DNA of 5,615 nt from Paracoccaceae bacterium (GCA_015485015.1 WFUK01000005.1:1-5615), one strand, 5' to 3'. Shown: positions 1-5,034, numbered from the stretch's first letter. Notes: generated from the sequence alone by a model not told the origin. Numbers and translations are program-made.

Positions 1-12
1 ATCTCACAGAGC

Positions 13-44
13 CGCGGCCATGCATAGGGGTGTTTTTGGCCGCG
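13..44. repeat. 8-bp inverted repeat (hairpin) upstream of the DUF6629 gene
   Basis: CGCGGCCA at 13-20 is perfectly complementary to TGGCCGCG at 37-44, leaving a 16-base loop. No T-run follows on either strand, so it does not look like an intrinsic terminator. It could be the tail of a structured RNA or of a gene beginning outside the window. The rest of bases 1-107 contains only the second inverted repeat and the ribosome binding site of the next gene. Confidence 0.5.
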
Positions 45-59
45 AAGATGGAATCCTTG

Positions 60-102
60 TTGACAGCCCGGCATATCAGCGCCAATGCTGGGCAAAAGGG
101 GA
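60..102 (+). promoter_or_regulatory. Leader of the DUF6629 gene: TTGACA box, 9-bp hairpin, Shine-Dalgarno
   Basis: A perfect -35 consensus TTGACA lies at 60-65. The only -10 candidate at normal spacing (AATGCT, 84-89) is weak. Immediately after the TTGACA, GCCCGGCAT (66-74) pairs with ATGCTGGGC (85-93), giving 9 bp with one G-U wobble and a 10-base loop. AAAAGGGGA (94-102) follows as ribosome binding site, 5 bases before the ATG. If the TTGACA is a real -35, the dyad covers its spacer and -10 and could be an operator. If transcription starts further upstream, the hairpin sits directly against the ribosome binding site. The sequence alone does not decide between these. Confidence 0.35.
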
Positions 103-107
103 ATGCG

Positions 108-794
108 ATGTGCCTGTCTCAGACGATCAGTTTTGCCGCCAGCGGCGTGCTTTTGGCCGGCGGGTTATATGCCAGTCATCGGGCCTGGGTGATTAATAAA
201 TCCTATCTGCCAGTGGCGCTGATGCCGGTTTTTGCCGGTTTGCAGCAATTTTCCGAGGGGTTTGTCTGGGCGGGTATGAACACTGGTGATCCTTCGCTTA
301 CCACCATGGCCGGGCTTTGGTTTATCTTTTTTACATGGTTCATGTGGCCGTTCTGGATCCCGCTCAGCGTTTATGTGCTGGAGCCGAAAAACAGTCGGCG
401 CAAGCATCTGTTCTGGATCATTGCCTTGGCGGGGCTGGTTTACGGGCTGGTGCTGTTTGTGCCACATCTGATCAATCCGGAGTGGTTGGTCGTGGCCACC
501 AATCAGGATTCGCTGACCTATGACGGCACGATGCTGCTGGATAACATCATCCCGCGCAAGGCCAGCAATGCGCTATATTTGTTGCTGATCATCATCCCGC
601 CGCTGTTGTCGCGCTACAAGCATATCCGTTATTTTGGCATGTCGCTGATCGCCGTGGTCGGGATTGATTATTTCTTCCTCAGCTATGCCTATATTTCGTT
701 TTTCTGCTTGCTGGCAGGGCTGGCCACCCTGCATCTGATCTATATCATCTCGCGCAATAAATGCGGGCTGAATTGCAAAACCCTGTTTACCTAG
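108..794 (+). CDS. DUF6629-like multi-pass inner-membrane protein
   Basis: This is a 228-residue, strongly hydrophobic protein with about seven predicted membrane segments (roughly residues 7-23, 34-56, 68-90, 101-121, 152-168, 174-193 and 195-215). The N-terminus MCLSQTISF and the motif QQFSEGFVW (46-54) resemble the MC-S-x-x-x-SF start and QQ-x-x-EG-x-VW motif that I associate with DUF6629, a bacterial membrane family of unknown function. A short tail carries Cys219 and Cys223 (KCGLNC). I chose the ATG at 108 over an in-frame upstream start at 30 for two reasons: AAAAGGGGA sits 5 bases before it, and the family begins at MC. The extra 26 residues from the upstream start would lie across the leader hairpin. 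The gene converges on the glutathione transferase gene and shares a CTAG stop with it. No enzymatic residues can be assigned, so function is unknown. Family assignment is from recalled motifs. Confidence 0.8.
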   Translation: MCLSQTISFAASGVLLAGGLYASHRAWVINKSYLPVALMPVFAGLQQFSEGFVWAGMNTGDPSLTTMAGLWFIFFTWFMWPFWIPLSVYVLEPKNSRRKHLFWIIALAGLVYGLVLFVPHLINPEWLVVATNQDSLTYDGTMLLDNIIPRKASNALYLLLIIIPPLLSRYKHIRYFGMSLIAVVGIDYFFLSYAYISFFCLLAGLATLHLIYIISRNKCGLNCKTLFT

Positions 795-1495
795 GCCGGC
801 TTGTCAAACATAGCCGAGGCCTGCACCTCTTTTTGGTTGGCCTCGCCGCGCTTTTCGGCGATCAGCCCGCGCCCTGCCTGCACCCCGGGGCGAGCCTTCA
901 TCCGCTCCAGCCATGCCTTCACATTCGGCAGCGCGTCTATATCCTGCTCTTGTCGCCGCCAGAGCGAGACCCAGCCCCAAGTGGCGATATCGGCAATGGA
1001 ATAGGCACCACACATATAGTCCTTGCCCGCCAGCTGGATGTCCAGCACCTTATAAAGCCGCGCCACTTCGGTGCGATAACGATTCTTGGCATAGGGCAGA
1101 TCCTGCGGTGGCTCGAATTTCGGCGCGTAAACCAGAAAGTGATGCGCTTGCCCCGCCATCGGGCCAACGCCGCCCACCTGCCAGAACAGCCATTGATCAA
1201 TTTCGATCCGGTCCCGCTCGGAACTGCCATAGAATTTTCCGGTTTTGCGGGCCAGATATTGCAAAATCGCCCCGCTTTCAAAGATCGCGATAGGCTCGCC
1301 ATCCGGCCCGTCAGGGTCCACAATCGCGGGGATTTTGCCATTGGGCGAAATCTGGGTATAGGCCTCGGTAAACTGATCGCCCTTGTTGATATCAATCGGG
1401 TTCACGTTATAGGCCAGCCCCATTTCTTCAAGCGCGATGGGGATTTTCCATCCATTGGGGGTGGGCCAGAAATATAGCTCTATCGGTTTGGTCAT
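791..1495 (-). CDS. Nu-class (YfcG/YghU-like) glutathione transferase family protein
   Basis: This 234-residue cytosolic protein has an N-terminal thioredoxin-like glutathione-binding domain (about 1-85) and an all-helical C-terminal domain (about 95-210). Motifs match E. coli YfcG closely: TPNGWKI (Thr12, Asn14, Lys17), ISPNGKIPAIVD (49-60, with the cis-Pro of the fold), ESGAILQYLA (73-82, glutathione gamma-glutamyl contact), WLFWQVGGVGPM (102-113) and YSIADIATWGWV (165-176, the N-capping box of the C-domain). YfcG-type proteins have Thr/Asn in place of the catalytic Tyr/Ser/Cys of other classes, bind two glutathiones and act as disulfide-bond reductases with low transferase activity, which is the likely role here. 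The start at 1495 is preceded by AAGGAA (1504-1509 on this strand). The longer reading from 1618 would run through the metZ promoter and aptamer region and is rejected. Its stop overlaps that of the convergent membrane-protein gene. Confidence 0.93.
   Translation of the reverse strand: MTKPIELYFWPTPNGWKIPIALEEMGLAYNVNPIDINKGDQFTEAYTQISPNGKIPAIVDPDGPDGEPIAIFESGAILQYLARKTGKFYGSSERDRIEIDQWLFWQVGGVGPMAGQAHHFLVYAPKFEPPQDLPYAKNRYRTEVARLYKVLDIQLAGKDYMCGAYSIADIATWGWVSLWRRQEQDIDALPNVKAWLERMKARPGVQAGRGLIAEKRGEANQKEVQASAMFDKPA
793..834 (+). terminator. Possible terminator for the DUF6629 gene, inside the end of the convergent gene
   Basis: Just past the stop, AGGCCGGCT (793-801) pairs with the segment 812-822 (AGCCG, a two-base AG bulge, then GCCT), with a 10-base loop. 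Five T residues follow at 830-834, but only after a 7-base gap, so it is not a textbook intrinsic terminator. It lies within the last codons of the glutathione transferase gene on the other strand. Confidence 0.22.
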
Positions 1496-1549
1496 TTTGT
1501 ATTCCTTTTGGCTTTGGCAATGGTCTAGCGTAGCGGATGCAAGAGGGAA

Positions 1550-1585
1550 TTGACTTGCATCATATATCGGGGTAGTCAGCTTGCA
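1550..1585 (+). promoter_or_regulatory. Predicted metZ promoter
   Basis: TTGACT (1550-1555, five of six matches to the -35 consensus) is followed after 17 bases by TAGTCA (1573-1578), a poor -10. Initiation would fall near 1585, exactly where the SAM-II aptamer begins. That agreement is the main support, since the -10 box alone would not convince. Confidence 0.4.
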
Positions 1586-1586
1586 A
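1552..1586 (-). promoter_or_regulatory. Predicted promoter of the GST gene
   Basis: On the minus strand TTGCAA (1586-1581) is followed after 16 bases by TATGAT (1564-1559), five of six matches to the -10 consensus. Initiation would be near 1552, giving a leader of about 56 bases with AAGGAA before the ATG. It overlaps the divergent metZ promoter almost completely, so the two would compete for RNA polymerase. Confidence 0.4.
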
Positions 1587-1642
1587 GTGGTGCTTTGTCG
1601 AACCGGATTGCGGGCCACTATAAATAATTCCGCTAAAGAGGT
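1586..1642 (+). ncRNA. SAM-II riboswitch aptamer in the metZ leader
   Basis: The segment fits the SAM-II pseudoknot in order and spacing. P1 is AGTGG (1586-1590) with CCACT (1615-1619), plus one T-G wobble pair. The loop carries ACCGGATTGC, close to the ACCGUAUUGC I recall from the marine metX SAM-II RNA. After P1 come an A/T-rich linker (ATAAATAATT) and the signature GCTAAA (1632-1637). The pseudoknot helices can be drawn: GCGG (1610-1613) with CCGC (1630-1633), and ACC (1602-1604) with GGT (1640-1642), enclosing the internal loop where S-adenosylmethionine would bind. SAM-II RNAs are known mainly from Alphaproteobacteria, upstream of methionine genes, and turn expression off when SAM is plentiful. 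Position just upstream of metZ, with a predicted start at its 5' edge, fits. The alignment is from memory and no covariance model was run. Confidence 0.9.
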
Positions 1643-1700
1643 CGTGGCCCATTAAGCCCGATCAGGTTTTATCAAGGGGGCCGGAATTTCCGGATCAAAT
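1643..1700 (+). promoter_or_regulatory. Expression platform and ribosome binding site of metZ
   Basis: GTGGCCC (1644-1650) is perfectly complementary to GGGCCAC (1612-1618), which includes the 3' strand of aptamer P1. Its TGGCCC part (1645-1650) can instead pair with GGGCCG (1678-1683; five Watson-Crick pairs plus a wobble), covering the only strong Shine-Dalgarno, AAGGGGG (1674-1680). The two pairings exclude each other, as expected of a translational riboswitch. The Shine-Dalgarno ends 20 bases before the ATG, but CCGGAATTTCCGG (1681-1693) between them can fold into a small hairpin, which would leave an effective gap of about 7 bases. CCCGAT (1657-1662) with ATC-AA-GGG (1671-1678) is another local way to hide it. 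There is no T-run to suggest transcription termination. Confidence 0.6.
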
Positions 1701-2885
1701 ATGAATAATTGGAAAACCCGCACCAAGCTGGTGCATGAAGGCACGCGGCGCAGCCAATATGGTGAGCTGAGCGAAGCGATTTATCTGACGCAGGGCTTTG
1801 TTTATCCCAGCGCAGAATCGGCGCAGGCGCGGTTTGATCATCTGGAAGAAGATGAATTCATCTATGCCCGCTATGGCAACCCGACCGTCGCGATGTTTGA
1901 AGACCGGATCGCGGCGCTGGAAGAGGCCGAGGCCGCTTTTGCCACCGCTTCGGGCATGGCGGCGGTGAATGGCGCGCTGTTTGCGCTGCTGGAGGCGGGC
2001 GATCATATCGTTGCCGCCAAGGCGCTGTTTGGCTCTTGTCTGTTTATCGTGGAAAACCTGCTGCCCAAGTATGGCGTGGAGGTGACGCTGGTGGATGGCA
2101 CCGATCTGGGCGCATGGGAAGCCGCGATGCAGCCCAATACCAGGGTTTGCTTTTTCGAGACCCTTTCAAACCCGACCCTGGAGGCGGTGGATATCGCCGG
2201 CGTTGCGGCTATTGCGCGCAAGGTCGGGGCCAAGGTTGTGGTGGATAATGTATTTTCCACCCCCATTTTCCAGCGCGCGCTTCGCCTTGGGGCCGATGTG
2301 GTGATCTATTCCGCCACCAAGCATATCGATGGCCAAGGCCGCTGCCTTGGCGGGGTGGTGCTGGGCGATAAGGGTTTCATTCGCGGGCCGCTCGAGATGT
2401 ATCTCAAGCATACCGGCGGCGCGCTTAGCCCGTTTAATGCATGGGTGATGCTGAAGGGGCTGGAGACCATGGACCTGCGGGTGCGCGCCCAAGCCGATAG
2501 CGCGATCAAGCTGGCTATAGCATTGGAAGGTAACGATAAACTAGAGCGGGTAATCTATCCCGGCCTGAAAAGCCATGCGCAATACGAGCTGGTAAAACGC
2601 CAGACCGAGGCGGGCGGCACGGTGATCTCTCTGGTGCTGAAAGGCGGCAAAGCGGCGGCGTTTGAATTTATGAATGCGCTGGAGATTATCCTGATTTCCA
2701 ACAATCTGGGCGATGCCAAAAGCATCATCACCCACCCCGCCACCACCACCCATTCCCGCCTTTCCGCCGAGCAATTGGCCGACCTTGGCATATCGGACGG
2801 GCTATTGCGGCTTTCGGTCGGGCTGGAGGATGCGGGAGACCTGCTGGCGGATATCGAATCCGCGCTGCAATCGGCTCGGGCTTGA
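1701..2885 (+). CDS. metZ: O-succinylhomoserine sulfhydrylase (MetZ)
   Basis: This 394-residue cytosolic PLP enzyme of the Cys/Met metabolism (gamma-) family makes homocysteine from O-succinylhomoserine and sulfide, so sulfur enters methionine synthesis directly without cystathionine. Visible features are YARYGNPT (55-62, Tyr/Arg that contact PLP phosphate from the neighbouring subunit), SGM (84-86, phosphate loop), VVDN (180-183, Asp182 for the pyridine nitrogen), SATKHIDGQGR (204-214, Schiff-base Lys207), LSPFNAW (242-248), HPATTTHSRLS (345-355) and LLRLSVGLED (368-377, Arg370 for substrate carboxylate). Phe110 sits where many relatives have the PLP-stacking Tyr, as I recall also for Pseudomonas MetZ. 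GQGR after the lysine separates it from cystathionine gamma-synthase/lyase, although substrate preference (succinyl versus acetyl) is not proven by sequence. The length is normal and the gene ends in tandem stops TGA-TAA. Control is probably by the SAM-II riboswitch just upstream. Confidence 0.95.
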   Translation: MNNWKTRTKLVHEGTRRSQYGELSEAIYLTQGFVYPSAESAQARFDHLEEDEFIYARYGNPTVAMFEDRIAALEEAEAAFATASGMAAVNGALFALLEAGDHIVAAKALFGSCLFIVENLLPKYGVEVTLVDGTDLGAWEAAMQPNTRVCFFETLSNPTLEAVDIAGVAAIARKVGAKVVVDNVFSTPIFQRALRLGADVVIYSATKHIDGQGRCLGGVVLGDKGFIRGPLEMYLKHTGGALSPFNAWVMLKGLETMDLRVRAQADSAIKLAIALEGNDKLERVIYPGLKSHAQYELVKRQTEAGGTVISLVLKGGKAAAFEFMNALEIILISNNLGDAKSIITHPATTTHSRLSAEQLADLGISDGLLRLSVGLEDAGDLLADIESALQSARA

Positions 2886-2917
2886 TAATATTCCGGTTTC
2901 TTCATACTTTAGTAAGG
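2882..2917 (+). promoter_or_regulatory. Possible folE promoter
   Basis: TTGATA (2882-2887), overlapping the metZ stop codon, is followed after 17 bases by TACTTT (2905-2910). Initiation would be near 2917, giving a leader of about 77 bases before folE. Read-through from metZ is not excluded, because I see no terminator between the two genes. Confidence 0.3.
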
Positions 2918-2926
2918 AATTGATAA

Positions 2927-2987
2927 GACCTTGTTAGCTAATGTAGCTACGCCAAGCCGCAAACCCCGTTTGCGAAGGGTCAGGGAG
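2927..2987 (+). promoter_or_regulatory. Structured folE leader, candidate regulatory RNA, with ribosome binding site
   Basis: CGCAAAC (2958-2964) and GTTTGCG (2968-2974) form a perfect 7-bp stem with a CCC loop. Outside it, GACCTT (2927-2932) can pair with AA-G-GGTC (2975-2981, one bulged G), making a second helix stacked on the first with a one-sided internal loop of about 25 bases. That loop contains two adjacent TAGCTA-centred palindromes (2934-2941 and 2943-2950). The outer helix ends next to the Shine-Dalgarno AGGGAG (2982-2987). THF-II riboswitches (folE RNA motif) occupy this position before folE in Gram-negative bacteria, but I cannot confirm their conserved bases from memory. I claim only a structured leader. 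Confidence 0.35.
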
Positions 2988-2993
2988 TGTGAG

Positions 2994-3638
2994 ATGAACT
3001 TGATAGTTCCGAATGTAGAAAAATCCGATGCCGAGGCGCTAGGTGCCGAGGCACTAAATGTTACCAAACCCACGCGCGAGGAGGCCGAGGAGGCCGTGCG
3101 CACCCTGTTGCGCTGGGCGGGCGACGACCCCGCGCGCGAGGGCCTGCTTGATACCCCCAAGCGGGTGACCAAGGCTTATGGCCAGTGGTTTAAGGGCTAT
3201 GGCGAAGATCCGGCCGAGATGCTTCAGCGCACCTTTGACGAGGTTGAGGGCTATGACGAAATCGTCGCCCTGTGCAATATCCGCTTTGAAAGCTATTGCG
3301 AGCATCATATGGCACCGATTATCGGCGTGGCGCATGTGGCCTATATTCCGACCAACCGCGTAGTGGGTATTTCCAAGCTGGCGCGGGTGGTGGATACCTT
3401 TGCCAAGCGCCTTCAGGTGCAGGAAAAGATGAACGCTCAAATCGCCAATACCCTGTTTGACGTGCTAAAGCCGCAAGGCGTGGCCGTGATGATCGAGGGC
3501 GAGCATCACTGCATGTCAACCCGCGGTGTGCATAAGCCCGGGGTGAATATGGTGACCAAAAAGATGCTCGGCAGCTTTCAGGATGATCCGGTATTGCGCC
3601 GCGAATTTATGGATATCGTGGCTGGCTCCAAGCGCTAG
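2994..3638 (+). CDS. folE: GTP cyclohydrolase I (FolE, type IA)
   Basis: This 214-residue cytosolic enzyme converts GTP to 7,8-dihydroneopterin triphosphate, the first step of tetrahydrofolate synthesis and a source of pterins and queuosine-type precursors. It normally forms a decamer. The zinc-site residues are Cys102 and His105 in SYCEHH (100-105) and Cys173 in EHHC. His104 and His171 align with catalytic histidines of the E. coli enzyme. Other family signatures are TPKRVTKAY (54-62), [11 protein letters not shown] (123-133), RLQVQEKM (139-146) and [10 protein letters not shown] (174-183). The first ~25 residues are not conserved. I start at ATG 2994 because AGGGAG lies 6 bases before it. 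An upstream in-frame TTG (2931) would translate the structured leader and is rejected. The intact zinc ligands point to the metal-dependent IA form rather than FolE2. The 108-base gap after metZ suggests separate control. Confidence 0.96.
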   Translation: MNLIVPNVEKSDAEALGAEALNVTKPTREEAEEAVRTLLRWAGDDPAREGLLDTPKRVTKAYGQWFKGYGEDPAEMLQRTFDEVEGYDEIVALCNIRFESYCEHHMAPIIGVAHVAYIPTNRVVGISKLARVVDTFAKRLQVQEKMNAQIANTLFDVLKPQGVAVMIEGEHHCMSTRGVHKPGVNMVTKKMLGSFQDDPVLRREFMDIVAGSKR

Positions 3639-3647
3639 GGTGTAAAG

Positions 3648-3697
3648 CTGGCGCATTTGCAGATCTGTGCTAGACTTCGGATATATTCACCGGAGAA
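3648..3697 (+). promoter_or_regulatory. Possible promoter and ribosome binding site of the deiodinase-like gene
   Basis: TGCTAGACT (3668-3676) looks like an extended -10 element (TGn before TAGACT). The sequence 17 bases upstream (TGGCGC, 3648-3653) is a weak -35. Initiation would be near 3683, a short leader before GGAGAA (3692-3697), the ribosome binding site 5 bases ahead of the ATG. Confidence 0.3.
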
Positions 3698-3702
3698 ACG
3701 CT

Positions 3703-4419
3703 ATGAGCGGCTATAATTACAGTAAATTCGAAGCAACCAGCTATGATCTGGACCAGTTTAGCGGCCCTAGCCCCGGCCAAAAAGCGCCGGATGCAACGCT
3801 GACCACCTTGGACGGCGGCACCCAGCGCCTGCTTGATTTTGATGGCGATTTTCTGGTGTTGGAAATGGGCAGCATCACCTGTCCGCTTTTTCAGGGGCGG
3901 CGGGGCGGCATGGCCAAAATGGTGCAGCAATTCCCCGATACCAGCTTTGCCATTTTATACGTGCGCGAGGCCCATCCGGGCGCGACCCGCTCCAAGCATG
4001 AGAGCGAGGCGGGCAAGATCGGCAATGCCAAGGCGCTGCAAAGCCAGGATCACGAAGGGCGGCGCATTTTGGTTGATAGCCTTGAGGGCGAGGCGCATCT
4101 GGCCTATGGGCAATATCCCAATTCGGTGTTTATTATCAATCGCAACGGCTGCATTGTTTATATGGCGGACTGGAATAATCCAACGGCCACGGCCAAGGCT
4201 TTGGCTGCGCTGAAGGCCGGAAAGCCGGCCACAGGCATGGGGATGTTTTTGCCCGCACCGCCGCCGGTGGTTTTCCGCACGCTGAAATCGGCGGGCAAGG
4301 GCGCGATGTGGGATTTCTTTTCCGGCCTGCCCCGGCTGGCATGGAAAAACCTGATCAAGCGAAACCTGCGCGTGGCGCTTGGCCAAAAAACCCCGATTCC
4401 GCCGGATGCCCATTGTTGA
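3703..4419 (+). CDS. Deiodinase/peroxiredoxin-like thioredoxin-fold protein
   Basis: This 238-residue protein has no signal peptide or membrane segment, so it is probably cytosolic. After PSPGQKAPDATLTTLDGG (22-39, a redoxin-type opening) comes GSITCPLF (56-63), with Cys60 at the active-site position, then FAILYVREAHPG (82-93). The pairing of GS-x-T-C/U-P-x-F with a YxxEAHP strand-loop is the hallmark I know from iodothyronine deiodinases, where the Cys position is selenocysteine. Here the codon is TGT, an ordinary cysteine. SVFIINRNGCIVYMADWNNP (141-160) supplies the last strands of the thioredoxin fold. There is no second Cys next to Cys60. Cys150 and the C-terminal residue Cys238 are the only others and could be resolving residues. 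Residues 175-238 form a basic, Pro-rich tail outside the domain. Start at 3703 rather than 3667 because of GGAGAA just upstream. A thiol reductase or peroxidase role is inferred and the substrate is unknown. Confidence 0.75.
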   Translation: MSGYNYSKFEATSYDLDQFSGPSPGQKAPDATLTTLDGGTQRLLDFDGDFLVLEMGSITCPLFQGRRGGMAKMVQQFPDTSFAILYVREAHPGATRSKHESEAGKIGNAKALQSQDHEGRRILVDSLEGEAHLAYGQYPNSVFIINRNGCIVYMADWNNPTATAKALAALKAGKPATGMGMFLPAPPPVVFRTLKSAGKGAMWDFFSGLPRLAWKNLIKRNLRVALGQKTPIPPDAHC

Positions 4420-4465
4420 ACCCCGCGATAATAGCGCCTATGCTGGCCCAAGCGGAGGAATGCCG

Positions 4466-5023
4466 GTGCGCAGGATAGGTTTTAGCATTTTCGGAGCGTT
4501 GATTTGTGGTGCGGCCCTGGCCGAGACACCGCCCGCCCCGCTGCCCGTTGGCGAAGCCGCGAGCTTTCAAGCTTACGTGACCGGCTATAGCTATTGGGAT
4601 AATACGCCGGCTGGCACGGTGGATATTTCGCATCCGGTGCGGCATCGGTTTGCTGGCGGGCTTGGCACCTATTCCAACCCGATCACCCTTGCGGTTGGCC
4701 ATCAGATCCTCAACGGCGAAGACGTGCTGGATTTCCCGGCAGGCACAAAATTTTATCTGCCGCGCCTGCGAAAATACGCGATTGTCGAGGATACCTGCGG
4801 GGATGGTCCACAGCCACAAAACGGCCCGTGCCATATAGGCTATCAAGGGCTGCCATGGCTTGATATATATGTGGATGGCGTTTCGTCAGATAAGGATGTT
4901 GTGGATGAATGTATGGCAAAAATCACCGCAATCCAAACCGTCATCATCGATCCGGGGCCGAATCTTTCGGTTGTGGTCGGGCCGGTTACCGAGGGTGGTT
5001 GCTTTGTGTTTCCTGACCCGTAG
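4466..5023 (+). CDS. Secreted four-cysteine protein, possibly double-psi beta-barrel-like
   Basis: This protein has 185 residues from a GTG start. The Shine-Dalgarno GGAGG (4454-4458) is 7 bases before GTG 4466 but only one base before the in-frame ATG at 4460, so GTG is preferred. It yields a short classic Sec signal: two Arg, hydrophobic residues 4-18, and cleavage after ALA (residue 19). The core at Cys14 is not a lipobox. The mature protein of about 166 residues has Cys111, 122, 149 and 179, enough for two disulfides. Blocks GGLGTYSNPITLA (64-76), PAGTKFYLPRLRKYAIVEDT (91-110) and WLDIYVDG (131-138) recall secreted proteins of bacteria and fungi with a GT-Y-x-P-I-T / GT-x-x-Y-x-P-x-L-x-KY / ED-x-C / W-x-D pattern, which I suspect are barwin/RlpA-like double-psi barrels. 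I cannot name the family or a function. It lies 46 bases after the previous gene and 11 before trkH. Confidence 0.75.
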   Translation: MRRIGFSIFGALICGAALAETPPAPLPVGEAASFQAYVTGYSYWDNTPAGTVDISHPVRHRFAGGLGTYSNPITLAVGHQILNGEDVLDFPAGTKFYLPRLRKYAIVEDTCGDGPQPQNGPCHIGYQGLPWLDIYVDGVSSDKDVVDECMAKITAIQTVIIDPGPNLSVVVGPVTEGGCFVFPDP

Positions 5024-5034
5024 GAGCCTCGCGC

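Larger units (their letters stand above)
1536..1587. repeat. CTTGCA/TGCAAG dyads between the divergent GST and metZ genes
   Basis: GATGCAAG (1536-1543) and CTTGCATC (1554-1561) form a perfect 8-bp inverted repeat with a 10-base centre. The palindrome CTTGCAAG at 1580-1587 carries the same hexamer again, with CTTGCA recurring 26 bases apart (1554 and 1580). The first dyad straddles the predicted metZ -35 box and the predicted GST start point. The second lies on the GST -35 and the predicted metZ start point. This is the arrangement expected of an operator acting on both promoters, but no regulator is encoded in the window and this role is inferred. Confidence 0.4.

Noticed and set aside
937..1395. 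152-codon minus-strand frame, out of phase with the glutathione transferase
   Set aside because: Same-strand shadow in another phase, without conserved features.
761..1477. 238-codon open frame on the plus strand
   Set aside because: It lies antisense to the glutathione transferase gene, whose protein matches YfcG-type motifs throughout. The plus-strand translation has no recognisable domain and no ribosome site, and arises from codon bias on the other strand.
1496..1618. 41-residue N-terminal extension of the glutathione transferase
   Set aside because: It would run through the divergent promoters and the riboswitch region, while the YfcG-like N-terminus and AAGGAA point to 1495.
1644..1655. 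Mini-ORF GTG-GCC-CAT-TAA after AAGAGG in the metZ leader, a possible leader peptide
   Set aside because: The AAGAGG is only two bases from the GTG, the peptide is three residues with no Met or Cys logic, and the same bases are better explained by the switch pairing.
3682..3687. TATATT as -10 box for the deiodinase-like gene
   Set aside because: Initiation would fall inside the GGAGAA ribosome site, and the nearest -35-like TTGCAG is 19 bases away. The extended -10 at 3668-3676 fits better.
3880..3882. Possible selenocysteine in the deiodinase-like protein
   Set aside because: The codon is TGT, not TGA, so it is an ordinary cysteine.
4379..4465. Longer N-terminus for the secreted protein starting inside the previous gene
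   Set aside because: It would place 29 polar residues before a clear signal peptide and ignores the GGAGG at 4454-4458.
4466..4522. Lipoprotein signal at Cys14 of the secreted protein
   Set aside because: The residues before Cys14 (Ala-Leu-Ile) do not fit a lipobox, whereas ALA at 17-19 is a good signal peptidase I site.
4355..4846. 163-codon open frame on the minus strand
   Set aside because: It spans the end of the deiodinase-like gene and most of the secreted-protein gene. The plus-strand frames have ribosome sites, a signal peptide and family motifs; this one has none.
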